Counted from the stretch's first letter, positions 18,480 through 27,834 are shown. The stretch is DNA of 64,000 bases from Rhizobium sp. BK251 (GCF_004345245.1 NZ_SLUQ01000002.1:310001-374000); one strand, 5' to 3'. Notes: generated by a model from the letters alone, not told the origin. Numbers and translations are program-made.

Positions 18480-18893
18480 TCAGGCCGCAGACTTCTCGCA
18501 ATTGACCATCCACGGCACGCCATGGCGATCGACGAGCATGCCGAAGCGGCTTGCCCAGAAGGTTTCCGCCATCGGCATCGTCACCTTGCCGCCCTCCGAC
18601 AGTGCCTGGAATATGCGCTCGGCTTCGCCGGGCGTCTCGATCTGAACCGAAACGGAGAAGCCGCCCTTGCTGCTGGTTTCTCCGGGCCGATTGTCGGAAC
18701 CCATGAGGATTGCGCCTTTCGTTACCAGCCGCGCATGCATGATCTTGCTGCGAAAATCCGCGGGCACGTGGTCGGCTACCTCGGGGATGCTGTGGTCGAT
18801 CATGGCGACGATTTCGCCGCCGAGGCATTTCTGATAGAATTCAAAGGCCCGCCGGCAATCGCCGTCGAATATGAGATAGGGGGTCAGTTGCAT
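18480..18893 (-). CDS. VOC superfamily protein (PhnB-like)
   Basis: The 137-residue protein resembles the PhnB-like branch of the glyoxalase/bleomycin-resistance superfamily: YLIFDGDCRRAFEFYQKCLGG near the start, a central GSDNRPGE segment, and the closing FGMLVDRHGVPWMVN motif. No substrate can be inferred; most members of this branch are uncharacterised. The start at MQLTPYL is supported by GGGAGGAG six bases upstream, which excludes the eight-residue longer reading. Confidence 0.85.
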   Translation of the reverse strand: MQLTPYLIFDGDCRRAFEFYQKCLGGEIVAMIDHSIPEVADHVPADFRSKIMHARLVTKGAILMGSDNRPGETSSKGGFSVSVQIETPGEAERIFQALSEGGKVTMPMAETFWASRFGMLVDRHGVPWMVNCEKSAA

Positions 18894-18998
18894 GGCGCTC
18901 TCCTCCCGTTCCGCCATTGAACGATACCAACGCGCCTATCCTGCGCTTTCAATGTGACCGATGTTTATCGCTGCCGCAGGAGCGCGCGGACCGCGCGC

Positions 18999-20642
18999 CT
19001 ATTGTACGCTCTTCATCCGGCTTTCAATCAACAGGCCGCTTTCATCCATGATGGGGTAGGCGACGGAGATGATGTGGGCGTTGATGCGCTTCAGGTCGCG
19101 CAGCATGTCGAGATGCAGCGTGCTTGTCTGGATGCTGTCGGTACGCCCGTCGCGCAGCCGCTCCAGATGGCGCTCGGATGACTGCTTCTCCAGTCGCCGG
19201 ACGCTCACCTTCACCTCCATCAGCTGACGGGCGAGGTTGAAGTCGCGGGTCACCAGGATGGTCTGCGCGACACGCAGGTTGTCGATCGTCAGGTGAAACA
19301 GGCCCTTGATCTCCTGGAAGCCGTCTTCCGAGAATTTCAGGCCGAGGCTGACTTTCTTCGTCACCTGCTCGAACAGGCCCTTTTCGATGATGTCGCCGAT
19401 GTGTTCGAGATTGATGGCGTAGTCGATGATGACGATCGAGCGCTGGGAATCCTCGTGGCTGAGGCCATGGCGGCCGAGCTCCGACAGGTAGATCTTCACT
19501 TCCTGCTGGATCAGGTCGACCTGCCTCTCGAGGGCGTCAATCTCCTTCAGGAGCGCCAGATCGTTGCGCTCGAAGGCGTCGGCCGTACGCATCAGCATCT
19601 TCTCGATGAGATCGCCGACGCCGAGCACCTCGCGCGTTGCACTTGCAAGGGCGACGATCGGCGTCGACATGGCGCTCCTGTCGAGGTAGCGCGGCCCGGT
19701 CTCCGGTTTTGCGTCGTTGGGAACGATCCTGGCCATGAGGTTGGAAAGCAAGCCGGACAGCGGCCAGGCGACGATCACGAGGGTTATGTTGAAGAGGAGG
19801 TGTGCATCAACGGGCAGCTTGCCCGGCGATGGCGAGATGCGCACCAGCACATCGGCGGCATATTGCGCAAGCGGGAGCATGATAAGGCAGCCTATCGTGC
19901 GTACGATGAGATTGCCGAGCGTGACACGGCGCGCGGACGCAGGCCCCGACAGCGTCGCCACGACCGGCGGTATGGCGCCGCCAAGGTTGGCGCCGAGTAC
20001 GAGCACGACGATCAGCCCCGGCGAGAGAATGCCGGTCGCCGAGATAGAGAGGATAAGGACGACGACGGCAAGGCTGGACGAGGATGCAAAGGCGAGGACC
20101 GCCGAAAAGATCATTGCCACCGGCCACGCGCCGTCCAGAAGGGCGATGAAGGAGGCGAGGGCGGGGGATTGCCGTATCGGATCGGTGGCGCTGCTCAGAA
20201 GGTGCAGCGACAGAAGCATCAGGCCAACGCCGATAAGGGCGGTGCCGCCCCCCTGCCGGTTCGTCGAGGAGCTGCGGTAGAGGACGATACCGACGAGGAT
20301 GATGAGGGGCGAAAGCCATTCGATGCCCCGCGCCACGATCCATGCCGTGATCGCCGTGCCGACATTGGCCCCCAGCAGGACGATCTGCGCCATTCGCGGC
20401 TTGATGAGATCACGCTCGACGAAAGAGGAGACCGTCAGGGCCGTTGCCGTCGAACTCTGCAGTGCGATGGTCGCGAGAAGGCCCGAAAAAAACGATCGGA
20501 AGCCGTCCCGCGTGCCGCTGGCAAGGCCGCTCCGGAGTTTCGCTCCAAAGGCACGTGTTACACCATCCTTGACCTGCGCCAGCCCGAAGAGCAGCAAAGC
20601 TACGGCGCCGAACAGGTTGATCATGACAATTGTGGATTCCAT
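18999..20642 (-). CDS. Na/Pi cotransporter family protein
   Basis: The 547-residue protein has two repeats of the Na/Pi-cotransporter domain with 8-9 hydrophobic helices; QSSTATALTV (about residue 60) and the related ASSSSLAVVVL (about 190) are the paired motifs of the family. The last 200 residues are helical and PhoU-like. It probably moves phosphate or a related anion across the inner membrane with sodium. The start MESTIVMINL places the first helix at the N-terminus; a 28-residue longer reading is less likely. It appears to be a single gene. Confidence 0.88.
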   Translation of the reverse strand: MESTIVMINLFGAVALLLFGLAQVKDGVTRAFGAKLRSGLASGTRDGFRSFFSGLLATIALQSSTATALTVSSFVERDLIKPRMAQIVLLGANVGTAITAWIVARGIEWLSPLIILVGIVLYRSSSTNRQGGGTALIGVGLMLLSLHLLSSATDPIRQSPALASFIALLDGAWPVAMIFSAVLAFASSSSLAVVVLILSISATGILSPGLIVVLVLGANLGGAIPPVVATLSGPASARRVTLGNLIVRTIGCLIMLPLAQYAADVLVRISPSPGKLPVDAHLLFNITLVIVAWPLSGLLSNLMARIVPNDAKPETGPRYLDRSAMSTPIVALASATREVLGVGDLIEKMLMRTADAFERNDLALLKEIDALERQVDLIQQEVKIYLSELGRHGLSHEDSQRSIVIIDYAINLEHIGDIIEKGLFEQVTKKVSLGLKFSEDGFQEIKGLFHLTIDNLRVAQTILVTRDFNLARQLMEVKVSVRRLEKQSSERHLERLRDGRTDSIQTSTLHLDMLRDLKRINAHIISVAYPIMDESGLLIESRMKSVQ

Positions 20643-20903
20643 GGCATTCTTCTGTATTTGACGTTCACCACAAGTGGCGAAAAATAGCACTATCTCAGTC
20701 GCGGGCAACCGGCATGGTCTTATCAAACCACTGAAAATTCAAGCAGAAAGAGGCATACTTGGTTATCCGGCTAAGAATTATAGGAGCTCCCGGGCACGTT
20801 CACGATGCTGCGTGCGACATCGCTGCCACCGTTTAGGCAGATCTAACGGCTGTGCTGCTCCCAGCGCGAAACGCTGCCGCGGGTTTTTCGGCCGTCTTTG
20901 CCG

Positions 20904-22085
20904 TCAGTGCGTCTTGCGTGGCCCGGCGCCGGCGAAGGAGACGACGTTGGCGCTCTGGGGACTGACGTCGCGGGGGATGGCGATGGGCGCAGTGCTCGCC
21001 TTCACCGAGGCGGCCTTGCGCGGAGCGCGTTTCTTCTTCGGCTTTGCTGCAGCGCCCACAGGGGCCTTCTCGCCCACGGCGTTCTCGGACTGCGGTGGCT
21101 CGACGAGCGCAGGCACCGCATTTGCCTCCACCTGCTCGCTGGTCTTCGCAACCTCGGCAAGCACTTCGCGCAGCACGGCTGTCACCGGCAGATGGCCGAC
21201 GAGTTCCGTGTTCGTGTGGTGGCCGGCACTGGCGACGCGGCGATCGGTCGCGATGGAGGGGCGGGAGTTTATTTCCCCGAACCAGTCCCATTCTCCCAGC
21301 ACGTCGATCACGTCGGTAAAGACGGGCGGCATGGCGATCCGTCCGCCGAAGGTGACGATCTTGACCATGCCGGCGAGGACCTGGACGCGGGCGCGCTCGG
21401 CCTTCTGCAGGTCGTAGAGCGCTTCGGAGATCACGAAATTTCCCTTGGAATGCCCGACGACCAAATGGAACGAGAGGCGCGGGTCTGCGAGGATCGCCTT
21501 TGTCGTCTTCGTGTCGAGGCTGATACGGCTGACTGCCCCACCGTTACTGTAGTTGGCAGCGCCAAGCTTCGGCCGGCCGGAAAATTCATCAAGCAGCTCA
21601 AATGTATGCCGCAATCCGTTCAGATAGCCGAAAAGGAAGTTCCCGCCGCAGGCTTCCGTAACGACATCGGAAAAGCCATAGCCGGAAACGACGACCGCGA
21701 CCGGCTCACCCGCTGCGTCGGCAACGTTGCGCGCGAAGGCCGCCGCGCCGAGGGCCGAACTGCCGACGCCCGCCACCGCGAGCACGTGCACATTCTGCCC
21801 GCCTCGCACGATGAACTCCTCCAGCGTGTCGCAGAGGGTCAGGGGACCCGCGCCTGTCGGCGGCACGATCATGATCGAACCTTCCGCGGCTAGTGAATCG
21901 CTGATGTAGAAAGCTTCCTCGGGCGTGATGGACTTGACGTCGTAGTAGATCGCGTCGAGCGCGGTATTGCGCAGGCGTAGCGTCTCGAGCGCAAGGTTTC
22001 GCCCCGGCGTCCTCTGAAGGCGTTCGGGAAGGCTCAAGGTACGCGCAAACTGGGTTAGGTTCAGCGTGAAGGCCGTCTGGAACAT
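20904..22085 (-). CDS. alpha/beta-hydrolase-like protein with a lysine-rich tail
   Basis: The 393-residue protein has a lipase-like nucleophile elbow, GHSKG at residues 211-215 (serine 213), a glycine-rich GVGSSALG segment near 107, and a candidate catalytic histidine in GHHTNTEL near residue 289. From about residue 320 it changes character into an alanine/proline/lysine-rich tail with the cluster KPKKKRAPRK (348-357). No signal peptide is seen, so it is probably cytoplasmic. GAGGTG four bases upstream fixes the start. I know no defined function; similar proteins may occur in other rhizobia. Confidence 0.7.
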   Translation of the reverse strand: MFQTAFTLNLTQFARTLSLPERLQRTPGRNLALETLRLRNTALDAIYYDVKSITPEEAFYISDSLAAEGSIMIVPPTGAGPLTLCDTLEEFIVRGGQNVHVLAVAGVGSSALGAAAFARNVADAAGEPVAVVVSGYGFSDVVTEACGGNFLFGYLNGLRHTFELLDEFSGRPKLGAANYSNGGAVSRISLDTKTTKAILADPRLSFHLVVGHSKGNFVISEALYDLQKAERARVQVLAGMVKIVTFGGRIAMPPVFTDVIDVLGEWDWFGEINSRPSIATDRRVASAGHHTNTELVGHLPVTAVLREVLAEVAKTSEQVEANAVPALVEPPQSENAVGEKAPVGAAAKPKKKRAPRKAASVKASTAPIAIPRDVSPQSANVVSFAGAGPRKTH

Positions 22086-22164
22086 TGGTCACCTCGCCGG
22101 TATTGCCTAATTTAGATTTGCACAAAATATATGGCCTGCCAACCGCAATCATTGTGCACTGCAT

Positions 22165-22626
22165 TCAAAGCCAGGCGGTCTGACGCATGGCTTCTCCGGC
22201 CACCATCGCGACGGACATCGCGAGATTTATCGATCGCTGTCCGGCGACCATTGGAATGAGGATGCGTCCGTCCGCCCGCGCGTGCACAAGGTCGGGCACG
22301 CCTGCGCTCTCCCGGCCGAAAAGCACGATATCGTTCGGCCTGAAGGTGAAGTCGGTATAGCGTTCGGCGGCCTTGGTAGAGGCGAGGATAAGGCGCCGGT
22401 CGGCCTCAGCGCGCCACGCTTCGAACTTTTCCCAGTTGACGTGCCGCGCCAGCGTGACCGAGGCGAGGTAGTCCATGCCGGCGCGCTTGAGGTTTCGGTC
22501 GGAAATGTCGAAGCCCGCCGGTTCTATAATGTCGACCGCCAGGCCGAGGCACGCGGCAAGGCGCAGGATGGTACCGGTGTTGCCGGGGATGTCGGGCTGG
22601 TAGAGAGCAATTCTGAGGTCGGTCAT
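22165..22626 (-). CDS. trmL: tRNA (cytidine/uridine-34 2'-O)-methyltransferase
   Basis: The 153-residue protein is a minimal SPOUT methyltransferase of the TrmL (YibK) type. The knot-forming motifs are present: IALYQPDIPGNTGTI at the start, LFGRESAGVP near residue 107, and IPMVAGQRSINLAMS near 130. TrmL methylates the wobble ribose of certain leucine tRNAs, using S-adenosylmethionine. It lies downstream of nothing on its strand within 370 bases, so it is probably transcribed from its own promoter, together with the GHSKG gene 79 bases downstream or separately. Confidence 0.92.
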   Translation of the reverse strand: MTDLRIALYQPDIPGNTGTILRLAACLGLAVDIIEPAGFDISDRNLKRAGMDYLASVTLARHVNWEKFEAWRAEADRRLILASTKAAERYTDFTFRPNDIVLFGRESAGVPDLVHARADGRILIPMVAGQRSINLAMSVAMVAGEAMRQTAWL

Positions 22627-23005
22627 CGCTTTTCGCTTCTATTCAGACTGTCGTGGCCGCCGGATCGCAGCGGCGCGATTTCGCTTTGAATGGCGTTTTT
22701 TTGACCACGCAAGTTCAATTTTCGTTGAATGGGGACTGGAAAAATACTCGTATTTGGGTTATTCGTGCGCGACTTCAATCGTCAGCAGGGAGGCTCAGAT
22801 GAAAATATTGCTGTACGTCCGCCTCCGACGCGTGATGCCACCGGCTGACATTTGGCGCGCCTGACGCGCTCACCTTCCTAATCCCCTTTTTGATCCATTG
22901 TGCGGCTGTCATGGCCTCGCCCTTTGAACGTCGGGTTCCCATATGTGCTGACAGCGCGCCATCGCGCGAAGCCGGGGGCCGGAACGCTGAGTTTCGGAGC
23001 TTTTC
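22627..23005. other. divergent intergenic region, trmL / ABC exporter
   Basis: A 379-base gap with no standard gene. It holds a T-rich stretch and the small inverted repeat TTCAA-TTTTCG-TTGAA near 22715-22735, and a 21-codon open frame with a good ribosome-binding site (listed separately). It probably contains the promoters for trmL and the exporter. No tRNA or recognised RNA element was seen. Confidence 0.5.
22799..22864 (+). CDS. possible 21-residue leader peptide
   Basis: An ATG at 22799 follows GGGAGG by five bases and opens a 21-codon frame starting MKILLYVRL and ending DIWRA. It lies 141 bases before the first ABC exporter gene. The ribosome-binding site is as good as those of the confident genes nearby, but a frame this short has little statistical weight. 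If real, it may be a leader peptide or a small basic membrane-active protein. Confidence 0.25.
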   Translation: MKILLYVRLRRVMPPADIWRA

Positions 23006-24862
23006 ATGTTTGGCTGGTTCGAGCAGCGCCTCAATCCCTTTCCCAGCGAGGAGCCGGTTGCTCCTCCCAAGGGCCTTTTTGCCTTCTGCTGGCACTACAG
23101 CAAGCCGGCAGCGCCGTGGCTTGGTCTGATGGCCGTGCTGACGGCCCTGATTGCCGTCGGCGAAGTGGCGCTTTTTCAGTTTCTCGGCGATATCGTCGAC
23201 TGGCTGACCAAAGCAGACCGAGCGACCTTCCTGCAGACGGAGGGCCACAAGCTCTTCTGGATGGCTGCACTGGTGCTGGTCGGCCTGCCGCTCGCGGCGG
23301 GGCTGGATTCGCTCATCATGCACCAGATGATGCTTGGCAACTATCCGATGATCGCGCGCTGGCAGATGCACCGCTTCCTGCTGCGTCACAGCATGACCTT
23401 CTTCGCAAACGAGTTTGCCGGACGCGTCGCGACCAAGGTGATGCAGACCTCGCTTGCCGTGCGCGAAACGGTGATGAAGATCCTCGATGTCTTCGTCTAT
23501 GTCGTCACCTACTTCCTGACGATGATCATCGTGATCGCGGCTGCCGACTGGCGGCTGATGATCCCGATCCTCGTCTGGCTCGGCGTCTATATCGTCATCG
23601 TCTCCTATTTCGTGCCGCGGCTGCGCAAGATCGCGGCTCAGCAGGCCGATGCTCGCTCGATGATGACGGGGCGCGTGGTCGACAGCTATACGAACATCGC
23701 GACGGTCAAGCTGTTCTCACATGCGGGCCGCGAGGAGGTCTATGCCAAGGAGGGCATGGACGAGTTCCTGCAGACCGTTCACAGGCAGATGCGCAGGGTG
23801 ACGCTTTTCCACATCAGCGTCTACGTGAACAACTGCGTTGCGCTGTTCGTCGTATCAGGCATGTCGATCTGGTTCTGGCTGAACGGGGCGATCTCGGTCG
23901 GCGCCATTGCCATCGCCATCGGTCTTGCCATGCGCGTCAACGGCATGTCGCAATGGATCATGTGGGAAGTCTCGGCATTGTTCGAGAATATCGGCACGGT
24001 CTATGACGGCATGGAGATGATGAGCAAGCGCCACGACATCGTCGACAAGCCCGGCGCGCCCGACATGAAGGCGCACAAGGGTGCGATCCATTACGACCGC
24101 ATCCGCTTCCACTATGGTAAGAGCCAAGGCGTCATCGACAATCTCTCGCTTGACATCAAGGCTGGCGAGAAGGTGGGTCTGGTTGGCCGTTCGGGCGCTG
24201 GCAAGACGACGCTGATGAACCTGCTGCTGCGCTTCTACGATCTGGAGGCCGGCCGCATCACCATAGATGGGCAGGACATCGCGGGTGTCTCGCAGGAAAG
24301 CTTGCGCTCGCTGATCGGCGTGGTGACGCAGGATACCTCTCTGCTGCACCGCTCGATCCGCGACAACATCGCTTACGGCCGCCCTGACGCGACCGACGAG
24401 GAAGCGATCGAGGCTGCGAAACGGGCGAATGCGTGGGAGTTCGTCGAAGGGCTTGTCGACATGCAGGGCCGCAAGGGGCTGGATGCGCAGGTCGGCGAAC
24501 GCGGCGTGAAGCTTTCCGGCGGCCAGCGCCAGCGTATCGCGATCGCCCGCGTCTTCCTCAAGGATGCGCCGATCCTGGTGCTCGACGAGGCGACCTCGGC
24601 GCTCGATTCCGAAGTCGAGGCGGCGATCCAGGAGAACCTGTTCGCGCTCATGGAGGGCAAGACGGTGATCGCCATCGCCCATCGTTTGTCGACGCTGACC
24701 GAGATGGACCGGCTCGTCGTCCTCGACAAGGGCCGCATCATCGAGGTCGGCACCCACGAGGAGCTCGTGGCCAATGGCGGCGTCTATGCCGACCTGTGGA
24801 CCCGCCAGTCCGGCGGCTTCCTGGCCGATCACGAGGAGGCGGCCGAAGCGGCCGCACAGTAA
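23006..24862 (+). CDS. ABC exporter, fused permease and ATPase (copy 1)
   Basis: The 618-residue protein has about 6 membrane helices in the first 340 residues and an ABC ATPase domain after. The ATPase motifs are intact: Walker A GRSGAGKTT near residue 395, signature LSGGQRQR near 503, Walker B ILVLDEATSALD near 525, and the switch histidine in AIAHRLS near 560. This is the homodimeric half-exporter layout of the MsbA/lipid- and drug-export group; the cargo is unknown. A closely similar second copy follows at 25002, but a strong hairpin lies between, so they need not form one transcript. Confidence 0.92.
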   Translation: MFGWFEQRLNPFPSEEPVAPPKGLFAFCWHYSKPAAPWLGLMAVLTALIAVGEVALFQFLGDIVDWLTKADRATFLQTEGHKLFWMAALVLVGLPLAAGLDSLIMHQMMLGNYPMIARWQMHRFLLRHSMTFFANEFAGRVATKVMQTSLAVRETVMKILDVFVYVVTYFLTMIIVIAAADWRLMIPILVWLGVYIVIVSYFVPRLRKIAAQQADARSMMTGRVVDSYTNIATVKLFSHAGREEVYAKEGMDEFLQTVHRQMRRVTLFHISVYVNNCVALFVVSGMSIWFWLNGAISVGAIAIAIGLAMRVNGMSQWIMWEVSALFENIGTVYDGMEMMSKRHDIVDKPGAPDMKAHKGAIHYDRIRFHYGKSQGVIDNLSLDIKAGEKVGLVGRSGAGKTTLMNLLLRFYDLEAGRITIDGQDIAGVSQESLRSLIGVVTQDTSLLHRSIRDNIAYGRPDATDEEAIEAAKRANAWEFVEGLVDMQGRKGLDAQVGERGVKLSGGQRQRIAIARVFLKDAPILVLDEATSALDSEVEAAIQENLFALMEGKTVIAIAHRLSTLTEMDRLVVLDKGRIIEVGTHEELVANGGVYADLWTRQSGGFLADHEEAAEAAAQ

Positions 24863-24870
24863 AAGATGCA

Positions 24871-24901
24871 CCACTCCCCCGGGGCAGGTCCGGGGGAGTG
24901 G
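24871..24901 (+). terminator. hairpin after ABC exporter copy 1
   Basis: Perfect 12-bp stem CCACTCCCCCGG / CCGGGGGAGTGG with a 7-base loop, nine bases after the stop codon. There is no T run after it, so partial read-through into the second exporter is possible. Confidence 0.65.
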
Positions 24902-25001
24902 CCTTCGTCAACACGATGATGTTACCGCAGATTGCGCGAATGTGCCGCTGCGCCAGCCACCTTGTCTTTGCCCTTCGCGGGAATCCGTCTATATCGGCTG
25001 C

Positions 25002-26864
25002 ATGATCCTCAGCCCGCTGCTTGCCGCCTTCGAAAGTTGGATCCGGCCGTTCGAGCCGCGCGACGAGTTGCGTCCGCCGGAAAAACTCATCCCCTTCATC
25101 TGGTTCTACGTCGGCCAGGCGAAGCTTGCCTTTGTCGCGATGCTGCTTCTCGGCGGGGCGACGGCGGCGATCGAGGCCTCATTGTTCTGGTTCGTTGGCC
25201 GTATCGTCGATATCCTCGCGACCGTGCGACCGGCAGATGGGTGGAGCGGGCTTCTCGCAGCGCATGGCGGCGAGCTTTTCGTCATGCTGGTGCTGATCGG
25301 CATGATCCGCTTCGTGGTTGCCATGCTGATGGCGCTGGTCGACCAGCAGGTTGTCACTCCCGGCTTCTACAACCTGGTGCGCTGGCAGTCCTACCTGCAT
25401 GTCTCGCGCCAATCGCTTTCCTTCTTCCAGAACGATTTTTCCGGCCGCATCGTCACAAAGGTCTGGTCGGGCGCACAGGCGACAGGCGATCTCGTCACCG
25501 CCCTCATGGACAGCGTCTGGTTTGTCTGCATCTACGCGCTGTCGACGCTATTCCTGATCGGGCAACTCGACCTGTCGCTTGCCGTTGCCGTCCTCGTCTG
25601 GCTCGGGGTCTTCGGCGTGCTCGCCCGCTTCTTCGTGCCGAGGATCCGCAGCCACTCGCGCGCGACGGCCGAGGCCGCCTCGATGCTGAGCGGGCGAATG
25701 GTGGATGCCTACAGCAACATCCAGACACTGAAGCTCTTCGCGCGCGCGGAAGAGAACGACCGCTACATGCGGCAGGGCTTCGACATCTACCACGAGACGC
25801 AGCTGAGGTTCACCCGCTTCATCACCGGCGTACGCGCCTCGATGGCGCTGCTTTCGGGCATCATGATCGTGACGATGTCCGGGCTCAGCATACATCTCTG
25901 GCTCGCAGGGCAGGTCAGCTCCGGTGCGGTCGCCTTCACGCTCGCGCTCGTCCTGCGGCTCAATTTCCTGCTCGGGCGCCTCATGACGCAGTTCAATGCG
26001 ATCATGCGCAACATCGGAACGGTGCAGAACTCAGCCGAGCTCGTGTCGCAGCCGATCAAGCTGGTCGATCGGCCAGGAGCCCCGGAACTTCGCGTCCGTC
26101 GTCCCGAGATCCGCTTCGAGCATGTCCGCTTCCATTATGGCAGGGAGGGCGGCGTCATCGACGACCTGTCGCTCGCCATTCGCCCGGGTGAGAAGGTCGG
26201 CATTGTCGGCCGCTCCGGCGCCGGCAAGTCGACGCTCGTGAACCTGCTGCTGCGCTTCTACGACCTCGAGGGTGGGCGCATCCTGATCGACGGCCAGGAC
26301 ATTTCTGCGGTCACGCAGGAGTCGCTGCGGGCGCAGATCGGAATGGTGAGCCAGGATACCGCGCTCCTGCACCGATCGATCCGCGACAACATCCTTTTCG
26401 GCAGGCCCGATGCGAACGAGCAGCAGCTGCGCGATGCCGCACGCAAGGCGGAAGCGCTCGGCTTCATTGAGACCCTGCGGGACCAACAAGGACGCCGGGG
26501 CTTCGAGGCGCATGTCGGCGAACGCGGCGTGAAACTCTCCGGCGGCCAACGCCAGCGCATCGCGATTGCCCGCGTGATGCTGAAGGACGCGCCGATCCTT
26601 GTGCTCGACGAGGCGACTTCCGCGCTCGACTCCGAGGTCGAGGCGATCATCCAGTCCCATCTCGACGATCTGATGCACGGCAAGACCGTGCTTGCGATTG
26701 CCCATCGTCTTTCAACGATTGCGGCACTCGACCGCCTGATCGTCGTCGACAAGGGCAGGATCATCGAGGAGGGATCGCATGCGGCGCTGCTGGCGCGGGG
26801 CGGGCTCTATGCAGACCTCTGGGCGCGGCAGTCCGGCGGCTTCATCGCAGCCGAGGCTGGCTGA
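25002..26864 (+). CDS. ABC exporter, fused permease and ATPase (copy 2)
   Basis: The 620-residue protein is a half-exporter like its neighbour: about 6 membrane helices followed by an ATPase domain with Walker A GRSGAGKST near residue 403, signature LSGGQRQR near 511, Walker B ILVLDEATSALD near 532, and AIAHRLST near 568. I chose the ATG at 25002, starting MILSPLLAAF, because it aligns with the start of copy 1; the frame is open further upstream into the first gene, but that part shows no protein character. The two may form homodimers or one heterodimer. Its end overlaps the convergent EEP-family gene by 23 bases. Confidence 0.92.
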   Translation: MILSPLLAAFESWIRPFEPRDELRPPEKLIPFIWFYVGQAKLAFVAMLLLGGATAAIEASLFWFVGRIVDILATVRPADGWSGLLAAHGGELFVMLVLIGMIRFVVAMLMALVDQQVVTPGFYNLVRWQSYLHVSRQSLSFFQNDFSGRIVTKVWSGAQATGDLVTALMDSVWFVCIYALSTLFLIGQLDLSLAVAVLVWLGVFGVLARFFVPRIRSHSRATAEAASMLSGRMVDAYSNIQTLKLFARAEENDRYMRQGFDIYHETQLRFTRFITGVRASMALLSGIMIVTMSGLSIHLWLAGQVSSGAVAFTLALVLRLNFLLGRLMTQFNAIMRNIGTVQNSAELVSQPIKLVDRPGAPELRVRRPEIRFEHVRFHYGREGGVIDDLSLAIRPGEKVGIVGRSGAGKSTLVNLLLRFYDLEGGRILIDGQDISAVTQESLRAQIGMVSQDTALLHRSIRDNILFGRPDANEQQLRDAARKAEALGFIETLRDQQGRRGFEAHVGERGVKLSGGQRQRIAIARVMLKDAPILVLDEATSALDSEVEAIIQSHLDDLMHGKTVLAIAHRLSTIAALDRLIVVDKGRIIEEGSHAALLARGGLYADLWARQSGGFIAAEAG

Positions 26865-27834
26865 GCGAGGCGACAGGCGTTTCGCCTGCGATCGTGAAAT
26901 CCGCAACCAGCCCGTAGTGGTTCGATCCCATATTGTCGATCCGGCTTACCGATTTCAGCGTGACGGGAGGACGGGCGAAGACGTGGTCGATGGCGATGCC
27001 GAAGCGTCCGGCCTCGATCGGCCAGGTCGCCGGTTCGGGGAACGCGTTACGGAGACCGTCGGTTCGCAGGAAGTTCTGCATGTCAGGCGCGAGGATCGAC
27101 GAATTGAAATCGCCGGCGAGAATGAGCGGACCCTTCGTTTCGCTGAGGATGCCGGACAGCCTCTCCAGCTCGACGGTATGGAATTCGTCGAAGTAGGGCT
27201 TCGTGAGGTGAGCGGCGGCGAAATTCACCGGCTGGCCGTCGAGATCCACGGACGTGAGGATGAAGCGATCCGACCAGATGCCGCCGAGCGTCTGCACGCT
27301 CTTCGTCAGGAATGGCCGTTTGGACAGCATCATCAGGTCACAGTTGCTCATCTCCACGCCGCAGCCGATGCGATAGGGATAGGTCTGCGAAATCCGCGAC
27401 AGCTCGCCGAGGAGCGGCATCGATTCCAGGACGAAGACTACGTCGGCCTTGGAGGCAATGATCGCATCGGCGATCTTCGCGCCGTTCTCGAGGTTCGTAT
27501 TCCAGATATTGAACGACACCAGCCGGTAGGAGTGCCCACTATCGGCCGCGACCGCAGTGCGCGCAAAAAGCGGCGCGGACCCATTCGCGAACTGCCTAAG
27601 CATGAAGATGCCGTGTCCGGCGAGCACAAGGCAGGTGGCGACGAGAAACATTCCGTACCAATGTCGTTTGACAAGAAGCGCCAGCAGCGCGACGGCAAGG
27701 CAGGCAAGCGCGATGTGGATCTGGAAGCTGTAGACGAAGGCCAGCAGCCAGTAGTCGGTAACATATCGCAGGGAAACGATAGCCAAGGCGAGCGAGACCA
27801 GGACGCTCAGAACACAAAATAGGGTGTCTCTCAT
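26842..27834 (-). CDS. membrane-anchored endonuclease/exonuclease/phosphatase family protein
   Basis: The 330-residue protein begins with three hydrophobic helices (to about residue 90) followed by an EEP-fold domain. Visible EEP motifs are SFNIWNTN near 110, VFVLES near 137, LAGDFNSS near 245, and the terminal SNHYGLVADF with the conserved histidine. The catalytic part probably faces the periplasm, and the substrate could be a phosphodiester such as a phospholipid or nucleic acid; sequence does not decide. The ATG at 27834 is chosen because it places the first helix at the start. Confidence 0.85.
   Translation of the reverse strand: MRDTLFCVLSVLVSLALAIVSLRYVTDYWLLAFVYSFQIHIALACLAVALLALLVKRHWYGMFLVATCLVLAGHGIFMLRQFANGSAPLFARTAVAADSGHSYRLVSFNIWNTNLENGAKIADAIIASKADVVFVLESMPLLGELSRISQTYPYRIGCGVEMSNCDLMMLSKRPFLTKSVQTLGGIWSDRFILTSVDLDGQPVNFAAAHLTKPYFDEFHTVELERLSGILSETKGPLILAGDFNSSILAPDMQNFLRTDGLRNAFPEPATWPIEAGRFGIAIDHVFARPPVTLKSVSRIDNMGSNHYGLVADFTIAGETPVASLSQPRLR

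Noticed and set aside
19293..20687. 464-codon forward frame opposite the Na/Pi cotransporter
   Set aside because: Shadow of a membrane protein gene with no recognisable family and no ribosome-binding site.
22775..23389. 204-codon minus-strand frame across the start of ABC exporter copy 1
   Set aside because: It covers the upstream gap and the first part of a certain gene in the opposite direction, and has no motif or translation signal.
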